This document shows, piece by piece, positions 28,101 to 40,100 of a stretch of DNA of 64,000 nucleotides. Origin of the DNA: Acanthaster planci (lineage: Eukaryota; Echinodermata; Asteroidea; Valvatida; Acanthasteridae); the NCBI RefSeq assembly GCF_001949145.1, contig NW_019091366.1, positions 1,833,373-1,897,372 of the forward strand. The letters run 5' to 3'. The notes below the pieces were generated by a model. The model was not told where the DNA came from, ran no database searches, and was given only the letters and a program-made list of their open reading frames with translations. Made by a program: the position numbers and the translations under genes. Position 1 is the first letter of the stretch. Every line of letters begins with the position of its first letter.

Positions 28101-31100
28101 GAACAATGAAATGTCTCATAAACATCATGTGTCCTGAAGTTTTAGTTTTGTAAGATTGAAATAATGAACATCTTGGTTTTGGTCAGGTTTCTGGTTAGTA
28201 AAACGGAGCCCAACCCAGTCTCTTTACTACAGTCCTTGGATAGAAATTCGTCTGCTGTTCGGCGACATACTTGGTCATAGAGTTTCATTGCCAAAACTTT
28301 GAAAAATCAGCCATCAGACTCTTTCCTTTGTAACAATAGATACAATATAAAATTTACCGTCAATCTGGTTCCCAGATCGGTTAACCTGTTTACTACGAGG
28401 ACATACGGCAGCACACGGCTGATCCTGCGTGATTAAATTTCCATTTGATTCGCAGACAGTACTTTCCTTCGCTTTTCTCCCATCCCTCGATCAGACTGGC
28501 TCTTGACGAACAATTGACAGAAAAACGTCACTGCAGTACAAGGTCACAAATCCCGCGGCAAACAATGGAAACGTCAAGATGGGTACCGTCTGCTGGTGCC
28601 ATGCATATTTCGCTGCAGACAGCCATTACTACCTTTGAGAGCGTACATTCGATATTCATAGTCAAATATTTACAGTAGGCCTGTAGAAACTCCATCATGC
28701 ACACTGTAAAAAGGTTGGTCAATATTTGGTTAACATTTTGCCCAATATTGGTAAAAATATCAACTAAGCAACCTTTGGGCAAATTCTTCCCAATATTTGG
28801 TCAATATTTGACCAACAGTGACAGAAGTTGACCAACAATGTGGTAGCTTTTACCAAGGTTGGGCAAATAACAAATGCCCAACACTGTTTTGACCAACGTT
28901 TTTTTACAGTGCATGCAACGTGTAGATTTTGACCTAGAGAAGTAAAAATAGTCTGGAATATCGTATAACATTTGATATCTGCTATAAGAGGTAGCCCAAG
29001 GGTTTTGATTTTTAAATATACATGTACCTAGTGACCACAGAGACTCAACCGTGTTGCAGGTGGTCTAGACAGCGCATTCATCTGATTGTCTTGTGGCTTA
29101 ATATACTCTTAGTTTGCTGCTTCAAAAGCAAGTGCAATTATCTTTGGCATGTACCGTCCGTAACGCACGTTACTACGAAAGCCCAGTTGTGCCACAGACA
29201 AATAAAAATCAGTGGGGAAACTACATGCGTTATTACGAATTACTAGTTTGTAATAACGAATTATACTGATTAGTTACTACAGGTTACTAACACTAAAAAT
29301 TAGCAATTCGTAAAAACGTATTAGTAATTCCAATAATGGATGAGTAATTCGTTTGGACATTCGTACGTTACAAAAATTAGCGATCAGTATATTTTTTCCA
29401 CGCCGCCATCTTCAAGAAACCCCTCTCACCGAATATCAAATGCAAACTTGGATAACTAACTTGAGTGTTTAGTAGAGACACTTGCGCCTACTTATTTGGG
29501 GTAAATCTTTGGGAATTGAACACTGAGCTAGAAGCCAGCTTTTCGATAGATATCTCATTGCTCATGGTCGGAACTAATCATGTCTTCCTTGTAATTATGA
29601 CAATGACATTCGTAGGGAATAGAGTAATTTTACCTACAGCCTCCAATCGTGGGCAGTAAAGTTGATGAATGTGATCCTCGCTCAGGCATCGTCGATTTCA
29701 AAAGAAATATTATGGAAGATTCTGAGCTTAGTGATGGATAGACAGATGTACCTGGATTATACAAGCCTAAGACCTTGGTCGTTGTTTGTCCTAACAAACA
29801 CAAAATGAAGAGGCCAGAATTATCCAATTTATGTCGGGGAGATCGATTTCTTTGCGAAGTTGATGTCTTCAAGTGTCTACTCAAGTGTTTGCTGCTACAT
29901 GTTGCTAATGGCGATGTTGTCTCTTCTCATTTTGTAGATGCACGCGGAGAGTAAGGTTTATGCTGTGGTGTGATATAATGATAATGTGACGATGACACTG
30001 ATGGCAACGGGTGATAGCGACAGTTTTAATGACAGCATCAAAAAAGCAATTTTATGTCTGAAATGAAATGCCATCTTCTCATCTCTTCACTTTAAAATGC
30101 CTGCATAAATTCCATGCCAACAAATACTAGCAAGTAATTCAGCTTGGCTAAAGGAACTAGTAACCATAATGACATTGCCAACATGACACTTATTACATCG
30201 AACGTTACATTTTGCCTTGAATAAATGTTTCCCTCTCTTTTCCGGCCATACGGTATGGGGCGATGAAGTAGACAAACACTTAACCTAAGAGCATGCGCTT
30301 GATTGTCGCCTGTTAAAAGAGGTACGTTCATGGGTATTACCTCAAACATTCTGTCATTTTGATAAAGGCCATGAAGTGTCCCTCAGTACCTGGGCAACCG
30401 CATCCCATGAGAACGTGCATGCCAGGGAATCTTACGCGTCAGTTTAACTCTCTATTAAGGAAAAGACTTAAAGTCACTGCAGTGTGGGCGCTTCGTACAA
30501 TCCTTATGGGTCTGAGTATTGAAGGTGGAGACATAAACTACCGGGACGCCGGAAAAAGGAAAAGTCTGAGTTACATTTTAGAAATGAGGTATTCCACATG
30601 CAAGCTCTGAAAAGAAACTTTTATTTATTTGTTAAAAAATTATTTATGTATACATGTAAAAGAGCAGAGTGTTGGACAGCTAGTCTATACATGCTAAAGA
30701 CGGTTGGCTAGTCAGAAGAACAGAGTGGATGAAAAGACGAACTCTTCTGTTGGGCGGGCTAGATCTGATACCAGTGTTTGTTTTGAGCCAATCACTGAAT
30801 AAATAACTTAATAAAAAAAATGAAAGGATACGTAAACAAATGCATAAAACAAAAACAAATCCGTGTATCAAATGAGCTACAACCGTCACGGTCATTTCAA
30901 CTGTAGTTGCATTTGTCATTGATGTGCAGCATGCATCAGTTCTCGCAAGGGATATGCTTTCGGCGGCACGATCGCAGAACTATATAACGCCGAATAAATT
31001 ATGTAATTTCGTCGAGATACCTACGCGCCTCTCCGCGGTTTAAAATGTTATCAACGAAGTATTTAGTTAATTGACTCCGACATTCCACAGAAGCCGGCAA

Positions 31101-34100
31101 ACGGGCTTGCTTTAAGCGAAGCCGAGGTTATGCCCATAAGACTAGTGTACAGTTTGGAAATATCTTTACATTAGTCATGCAATTGTGTTTTATTGCTTGA
31201 TTCATATTACATAATTGCTAGGAGCTTTAGAGGTATCATGATGATGTGAACAGGTCCATTATGATTTTGTTTGCATGATCAACAGCCGTGCTTAAGTATT
31301 TTTGTATTAGCACCTTGGCAATATTTTATCACAATGAATCAAAGAAAATAATCCTAAATCACTTCGAAAAGTAAAATGACGAATGAAAATATTGCAACAT
31401 TGTCCTTGTCCAAGAGTTTACAACGCGTTGGCCAATCACAATGCGCGAAATTTGTCGACCCAATGCGCGTTTAGAAAGGGTCGACAAATTTCGCGCGTTA
31501 TGATTGGCCAACGTGTTGCAAACTGTTGGTGGCGCATTATTGTGAATCGCCCGTATTCTAATTGATGGGTATTTCAACGTATTTCATATAACTGAACATA
31601 TCCGATGAATTCTTATGTGTGCATTCCTTCTGAAATGATCCCATCATTAGATGGAACAGATGCGATCATTTTGATGCAGTAAAAGATACAACTTTTATTT
31701 CACAGCGTGGAACTTCTTCAAAAATAATCTTGAACAAAGTGGGAAAGAAAATAGCGCACTGATCCATAGTTGGTTTTCTGGGCAAACAGTTCAGACTAGA
31801 TTAGCCTGACTCAACTGACATCAAATATTTCTTTTAAAGAGTAAATTATTTTACAAGGCATTTTCTTTGGCCTCGCTAGGATGGGAAACTCCCCCTGTGT
31901 GATCACCTGTATTTACCATTTTTGGAGTGCTATTTCTACCCGACAGTTTTAATAACGCAAGCATCTGACTGTCTGCATTGAATTTTCTAAACGGAGTTGG
32001 AATCACACTATTTTGCCAATTTTGTGAGTAAATATTTGCCTGGTCGACGCCTGAGCAAATCGTCAGTGGGGTAAAGTAATCTGTCTCATTATAACGCCAG
32101 CCACAAACACATACTTTCATTTCATCAGTGAAAGTGCAGTGGGGTTAATTGACATCATCACAACCTTAATTAATCCAAGGGGCCAGTATGTGGCATCAGC
32201 TGGGCACATTGATCATAATTACTCTTTCACTTTTTAATGAGAGATTAATTTATGTTCAGCCAGTCCTCTGGCTCAGGCCACAGATCATTGTCCTGATCCA
32301 GTAAAGAACGTTTAAGACCGGCTTATCTTTTCGGGAAAGCATTTATAGTAATGTGTTTGAATGAACGCTCCGTGTGCCAAAACAGCAAAACATTAAAACA
32401 ATCAGCCAAGACCTGGAACTAATTTGACATCGAGTTCAGCATGTATAGTTAGAAGGCAGAAAACTACAAGTGGTCAGTATTCGGTATTGTTCACTGACAC
32501 CTTGTTACTTTCGCCTGTACCTTTCATATTATTCCTGGGATGCCTTGTTTCCAAACTCAGGTTGGCAAGGTAGTTCTTCAGTCGGCTTCCACATCTGTGG
32601 TCCCGGGTTCGATTCCCGGCCCGGTTCACATGTGGATTGGGTTTCAGTCCCTACTTGTTTTACCCAGACTATTCCTTTGGGGTTTTCCTCCTACCTCTAA
32701 AGCTGTAGCTGCTTCTCATTGTCTCCTCTTTACTGATGTTGGTGAATGTGGGTGTTTGGCGGCGGAGGCGCCCTTATGCCATCGGCTTAACCATGTTTAA
32801 ATGTATTCATTGTTCCACGCTTAATGTCTTCATTGTACAGCGCATTTGAACATATCTATATGAAATTTGTACTTTATAAATGAATAAAATTATTATTATT
32901 AAACTCAAACAAGTAAATCATGCTGTGTTCGGCTTTGTCTGTGTGGTTGGTTGGGGCAGATAGCAGGTGTTTGTCTGGCTGTCTGGTGACTTTGTACAAA
33001 ATGAAATTATTTGTACCATTAAATTAGTTTCGCGTGGTACTTTATACACACGACACATTCTGGATAGCGCCTGTAATAAGGCTACCTCAGGTTGTTTGTA
33101 CTCCATCTCTCTGGATAAATATTCTCGCCACTTGTCGTTTAATTACACAGACGCCGTCGGCCTTAATCAGAAGGCTGGGTCTTTTGCCCAAGCCCTTAAC
33201 AACCTTAACGGGCAATTGCGTATCAAACAACCCTTGCATTTTTCCTCATAGCTACTAACTAAAACGGTACCGTAGAGCCAAAACTATCCATTTTTGCAAT
33301 AGCAGTTTTGCCAGGGCAGTAAGGACATGCACAATTTGGCAGAGGTAATTGGAAGCGTGAGCATACATGTACATGTATATTTGCCGAGCATTGTGCAGCG
33401 CGATCGTGGGGCAATACTGGAACCTGAACGCTCGTTTTAAGTAGTTGCAGTAGATTCCAGGCGCCAGTTGTCTTGGCAACTGTTCATCACAAAGGATTGG
33501 TTCAGGTGAGGTACAAGGTCCGAACAACAGAAAGGAACAGAAAGGGAAGGAATGATTAATTGCAGCCTTCATGTATGAAAAAGAGTCTTTCATGCCATAA
33601 TCAAGTTGGCTTCTAATTATTTTATCTTTATCAAATGCGATTTTTTAAGGTTGCTGAAGAGCGCCCTCGTTCATTTATCAATTATTGCACAACGACGCAT
33701 CGATACTTAATTTGAATCTTAATAATCCTAATGAATCCATCACATTCAATTCTTTCTATCGTTCACGATAAAATCCCTTACCTCCAACGTGTTCGTTATG
33801 CCAAATCATATGATATAACATCAATGAGTTATTCTGTTACTTAGAGTAACTTAAGTTTTAATCATGAATAATTAGCTAATATCAATGCAGAGATATAACG
33901 ATAGTGCTCATAGTTGTTAAGCGAAAAACAAACTCAGCTAACTATCCAAAATACAATGCGCTCTCCATGACTCCACTTCGTCCATATAATATGTGACCGA
34001 CACTCTTTTTCCCCTCTGAGGAAACTAAACTGTCATGCATGTGTCTTAGTTCGTCCTTGGTTTCTAAGAAACATTATCCTAACTGACGAGAACGCCTTGT

Positions 34101-37100
34101 AGGGGCCTATGCACAAAACATCTGTGAACACAAAATAATGCCAACCCGACCGGGGATATACATTGGAAAGTACGCCCTCTATTATTGGATTACAACTAAT
34201 CAGTGCTGGGGTGGTTTTTTTTTTGGCTGTTATCACCACTGATCTCTATTTTGTCATAGAGATCAGCAGTCATCACCACGTATTGATTAGTCATTCTTAT
34301 TTGGTTGATTGCTTTCAGGATTAGAGTACTACGCCATCATGTGTAATTCTCACCCAATTAAAATTACCAAAGAAAGTCTATGACAACCGAACCAATCCCT
34401 GTTTATTACTGCACACCAGGCGGGAGAGACAGAGATACGTGCATCCAAAAGTGGGCTCACCGTAATACGCATAGATAATTACAAAAAGACATAAGTATAC
34501 ACAATAATTGATTGAAATCAGCCGCTTTTGAAGACCAGTTATGAGTGCATTTATTGTTATGTACCCAGAAACATCTGAGAACATTGATGCATTTTATCAG
34601 GCTAATTAAGGCTCGCAAAGTGAATGAACGGATTGATATTCTCGAACAAGATTCTTCAGGTAATGTTTTTTTCTCCATCAGTGACATTGATCTCTTGCCT
34701 ATTCTTTTAAAGCAACACTAAACCTTTCTACTACATTTTTTAGACCCAACGTCCTTTTTTGACCAGGTCGTCTCGAGAGAAAATACCCAGGCGTCCAAAC
34801 TTAAGTTGGTCTTGTCGTGTGACTTTAAAGTAAAAGTACATTCACCTCAGGGATTGAAGAGAAATGTAATAGAGTTAAATAGACCCCCCCATCGCCTTTT
34901 CTCCATTTTTTTGTTTTTTGATTCCGTTTTACATAGGGGATGCCCCCACCCTATTATCCCCTGGATCCGCCCTTGCCCTCGACATGAGATAAAATGTCAT
35001 CGTTGATTCCCACTAAGGCAAATTCCAGAGAAGGTTTGCCTCGACATAAACGCAGCAAGACGAGAGGATTTTTCGACTGTAACTATCACACTTCCTCAGC
35101 ATCAATCGAAAGTGACACGAGGTCGTGTCCGCTTCTCCCCTCTGATCCATCACTTGTGCAATAAAATCCGACAAATTCTCATATTTCCAAGTGCGGAATT
35201 TTAATTGCTAAGCTGCCGGTCATTCGGTCTTGCCGACCGCGTGCCAGCTTCTTATCTGGCTGGAGAAAAATTCCGTGAACCCGTGGAAGTTTCACACTTC
35301 ACTGCATGAAGTCCGACAGTGCATTATCAGGTCGGATCAAGATGCACCACAGGCAAGTCCGACCCACTGGCATTGTTTGTGAAGGATTCTCACATATTAA
35401 TACTGACCCCCCAACGTTCAGCAAAATTCTGTGCTCTGCAACCTCAAGACAATTACGAATTTGGCGTGAGAAACATGGTCAATAAAATGTGAATGGCAGT
35501 CGATGTCCACCGCGCTGTTGTCATTTTTATTAACTCTAGTAAAATGTTCCTTGCATCTCACGTGACAGGCATGTATATTCGTGTTCGCGTTGTAGCCGCT
35601 GGGTGTTTTTACAGAATTTGGCCTATACATTGAATACCTATAATTGGAACAACTGCAAAGATAGAATTATGTTGGCTTTGGAAAACTCAGAGATCGGATC
35701 ATAAGAAAACCAGGTATTATGAAGAGAAAAACTATGACCATGCAGGCAACGTAAAATGTTGCTTTTTACTTACAGCAGTTAATTATTTTGTTAGTACGCT
35801 AATGAGATATCAGATTCCTATCGTTTTTCTCTTTTGGTACATTTCTTATTAGTCTATTAAGACAAGTGATGGCATTAAGATCGACAGCCGTTCTCTATAG
35901 CCACATGTATTTCCTCCCGGATCCCATCTTCAGCAGGATGGTCTGAGCATGCGCACGATAGGGGCTCCAAGTACTACAGGGCCGGAGTACCAAGCATCCA
36001 CTAAGCTGTCCGCTGTATCTGAGTGGATTTTCTCATCCTTCAGATATCAATGATTTCGGTGCGAGCTTTATTTTGTTTTGGCTATATAGACTGGGTTTTG
36101 TTTTGGGTTTTTTTTGCCATGCATTGACAGCTAAGAGCAACACAGGTCCATTAGCTATCGTGGTGACTGAAGAACGTTGGGTGAAATATTTGCAGCAAAT
36201 TTCAAAATCCTAAAACAACTTATCAGTGAAACATTTCTTTCATGAAAATTTTGTATATTGTAAAAATTTGCGAAAAGCAAAAAATTCTCCTGATTGTCGC
36301 AAGATGTAGACCTCGAAATCGAGCGTCCTAAATGTTTCTGTTATAGGAACGGATGCAGTGTTTTATTTTAGGAAAATCTTTCTTCATAGCGGACGAATAA
36401 ATATACTGTCTCCCCATCAAGCATGTAATTTATTGAATGTTGACATTCGTTTTCAAAATATCTATGATGCTACTTCCACAGCACGTTGGTATATTTTCAC
36501 TCAACCCTTATAGCATCTGGAGCAATGCCAGTTACCTGTATAAGCGTGGCATTATTCATGCCACACTTCTGTGGCGCACCACGGCGTGCGTGACACGCTT
36601 ATGGCTTAAAGCCAGGTCTTCACCCAGTGGGCCTTGCTAGTTTGACGCTGCCGTAGGCAGACACTGGATACCAGCCAGATGGGCGCTCTTGCTCTCACGG
36701 TCTCGTCTGTCAACTCGGCATCTCAACCCCTGCGTGCTTGACCTTTCTGGTAAGGTCAAGATGATCCAAGTGTCTGGAATTGGTGGATACCAGACCGGCC
36801 TGCTGCGCCCAGACATCCTTGCGCATAGCCTATTTAACAATTTACAGCGCAGATCATACACTGCATCCATGTTGAAAGGTTCTCTGTTTTGGGTTGATAA
36901 GAGAAGATAGGAAATATACAAAGACAAAATTCTACTCGCTATGATCAAAACCATGGTTGCCAGCAAACTCAAACAAGACATTAGTCATGATTTGTTTTAA
37001 AGCTGATTTCGATCAAAACTATTTTCAAAGACGTCATGATTAATGAACACGTATAGACCTAACTTTATTTGGGTTTTATATTGTGTATGGTTTTATGAAT

Positions 37101-40100
37101 CGATTTAGGACTTTTCGTCACCACAATGGGACCATTCCATTCATTGGTCATATCAAAACTAGTCTTCATAAGTTTCGTCTGGTACCTGCCTTCTTCATCT
37201 CAGTGCTCCGCCCAGTCTGAACCATTATCCTCGTCGATGGTTTCGTGCCTCGTAGCGATCTGTGTCTCGTTCATGCGCACGAGACACCCTACGGAGGAGA
37301 ATGTGAACATAAGCCATAGACTAGGTTCTGATATCGTCAGCGCCCGTTCTACTTGCTCAATGGGTGGCGACCATATAAAAAGGAATTGTCGTGCCGTGAT
37401 GTAGTCCAATGAACCATACCTGGTACAACGATTGCTCTGGTTGGTATTTCATCACCGTCGATGGGTGGAGCTTCTCCCGTAGAAAGCTCTCGGCCTCTGG
37501 TATACATGATCTCATCGTGTGACCACATCCTCCTGGAACGACCCCAATGTATATATACTAACACAGTCTGAGGACCTACGAGACGACTTCAGCTGCGACG
37601 AGGTTCGAGGGTGATGAATCAATGTCACATTTCTGCCATTTCTCTGTCCTCTTAATCCGGCTTCAGCGAAGACCTGAATTATACGTTCTGGCGAATTCGG
37701 TCCACGAAGGTGCATCGGAGGTTGTACTTGGACAAGTTGTTTACAGTTGTTTTGCTGGCGCAGTTTATCTGATGACAACTTGTGCTAACATTGTCCAAGT
37801 GAACAAGTCTCCTTAGGGATGAATCTCCAAGTTGTGATATCTTGCGGAAGAATAAATCTTATCACGTGCATCGTAAAATTCGGAAGTGGATGAACTTGAA
37901 AACCAAAAAAGATGACTGCTACACCCTGCAGCTTCCAAATTGCATAGCAGAAGTCAAGAAACTTATATTAGTTGTGCGTGAAGGTACACTATCAGACAAG
38001 AAATCGGGAGGTTGTACGTTTTTCGGTCCTTAATGTTTTTGTCCTATGGTAATGCCAGATAGGTGGCCTTCAATTATCGGTTGCACTGTCAAAAGATAGT
38101 CACATACCAGCTTTGCTGCATCAACTGTGGCGGGACAATTTGAATCTCAAACTACACGTTTCTGCGTCTGGGACTGAATAACTCTGAAACAAAGCTTTCC
38201 AAACCGGTAATAGACTCAGAAACAGAACTTGGAAATGGCCGAGGTTGGAGAGAGGGAATCGGAGGAGGACCAAGACCATCGAATCGTAATGGAAGAGCAC
38301 TATGATGAAGGACCTGACTATTGTAAATTGGTGCAGCATTACACGATCACCTACGTTGCTCTGTTCATATGTCTCGTCGTTTACGTCTGCATAGGAGCAG
38401 GGGTGTTTCAGGCACTGGAATACCCGAAAGAGAAAGAAATCTACCAAGCAGAGTACGAGAAGTACCTTGGTCGGAGGGAGGACTTCTTAGGGCAGATGTG
38501 GAACATAACCGAGTTTTACGGAGATAACAAGGAGGAGTGGCTTGACCAGGCAATTAGAAGTCTCAATCGACTCGAGAAGAGAACAGGGACCTTCGTGATA
38601 CCACCACGAAAGAGGAAGATCAAGTGGACTTTCGTTGGAGCTCTATTTTTCTCGTGTACAGTGATTAGCACCATAGGTAGGTCAAGAGTTCAATCCAGAC
38701 ATACATCGTAGAAATGTAACACTAAAATAACTACATACATGTAAATGTACTCACAATCTCATTGCGATGTGGGCATTTTTATTGAACGTACTTATGAGCA
38801 ACATGTATGTAGATACTTCAGTCAAAATTTAGACAAAAATGGGAGCAATTATTGGTACTACAAGTGAAGAGAAGTTGATTCTCTAAGATCACCGAAAGAA
38901 TTTTAGATCGTTGACCAGAACTCAACAAGCTTGGTAAAGGAATGCTGTCGGGTTTGTGATACAGGCCTAAGCCAAATGATTTCGGTCATTACGTTCTGTC
39001 GCTGCACTGTTCATTTCGAATTGGGTTTTCGGGTTGCCAAAATTATTTCATGACATGTATCTGCAAATGTTGGAACATTTGGCGGAACCACGAAAAGGGA
39101 CACAGCATGCACATGAACTACTTAACTAAGCCAAATGCCAAATCAAAACAGGCCCGGGCAGCGTGCAGAAACGCCAAGAATCTTTTGATGCCTGTTTGCA
39201 TCACCTGTCTTGGTCAATTCCTGGGGGAAGGTTGAAGGAATTCTGCGGCTGTCTGCTACAGGCTGGTAAGAGGCTCTTTGCCTTTTTAAACCAATGTTTT
39301 ACATGGAAAAATGTAATTGACTTTAAGACGCACCAACAATTTATGCACAGGCACACGCAACAGACGCGAATGTGTTAAGAAATTCAATACACAGCCATCT
39401 TGAGTCTTTACAGTAATGGATTCAGTCATTATTATTTCTTCCAAGATACGACAGACACTCCTCTGAGAGCAATGGATGCACTTTCTTGCTTGGGACGTTT
39501 TATTCGTCCCTCCCCCCCAAAAAAGAGGTTCATTTTGGTACCAAACTGCTACCAGGAGGACTTTAAATGTAGCAAGATATTTTCAGTTTTCATGATTACG
39601 ATTTGTGCAAGTTATGCCAACTATGGCAGTGATTTTATTGTGTGGTTTCGGATCTGCTAAAAAAAAATGTTAAACAAGTAATCCTAACGGCTTGGAAATT
39701 TTGAATGTCAAATTTTCCTGGCAACGGAGGCTCCGTTGGTCGGCACTTTGGCCAGCACTTCGCTGGTTCATAAGCGACTATAAGCCTATATGAAATGCAT
39801 GCATTACGGTAAAGTGGCTGAAATGAACACTCCCGCCAACTTGGCTTTTTTCAACCCACGAGGATGCTTCAGCTTAAGGCAGATATTAACGCTTTCTTGA
39901 ATTGCGTGTTAATTGCGTGGCGGTCCCAGCCAAATCACTGTTAGTTCTTACGGTGTCACCAACTTCTCGCTGTGGAAAAGAAGGTGTTTTCGATGAGACA
40001 CGTGACAAATCACCGCACGTGTGTCGGTGAAAAGCGCGCACTTCAGACATTTTGAAAAATTGAGGAAGGTGAGACTTGATATGTTGGTCCTCTGTCAAAC

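Larger units (their letters stand above)
22142..38234 (+). other. K2P intron 1 (after exon A), 16 kb up to exon B
   Basis: No coding exon with channel motifs is visible. It holds a MITE (28696-28917), a long hairpin (31415-31524), a SINE (32553-32907), a candidate RFX X-box (26573-26586) and a stretch of coding-looking minus-strand frames (37200-37778). Elsewhere I see AT-rich intron sequence only. The promoter for exon B should lie just before 38235. Confidence 0.6.

Noticed and set aside
31359..31577. Similar peptides on opposite strands
   Set aside because: This is a consequence of the long inverted repeat.
32560..32620. Possible second tRNA gene
   Set aside because: There is a B box and T-arm-like stem but no acceptor stem or anticodon arm; it is the head of a SINE.
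32470..32800. Plus-strand open frames near 32.5 kb
   Set aside because: They are translations of the SINE, which is polymerase III-derived and non-coding.
36637..36981. 114-residue minus-strand open frame
   Set aside because: No recognisable domain, no supporting start context, and an antisense frame of similar length is also open.
22142..38234. A separate second-half exon set for K2P exon A
   Set aside because: No GYG or GFGD pore sequence was found in this interval on the plus strand, though a very short exon cannot be fully excluded by eye.
38121..38447. 108-residue minus-strand open frame
   Set aside because: It is antisense to K2P exon B, which has clear channel motifs.
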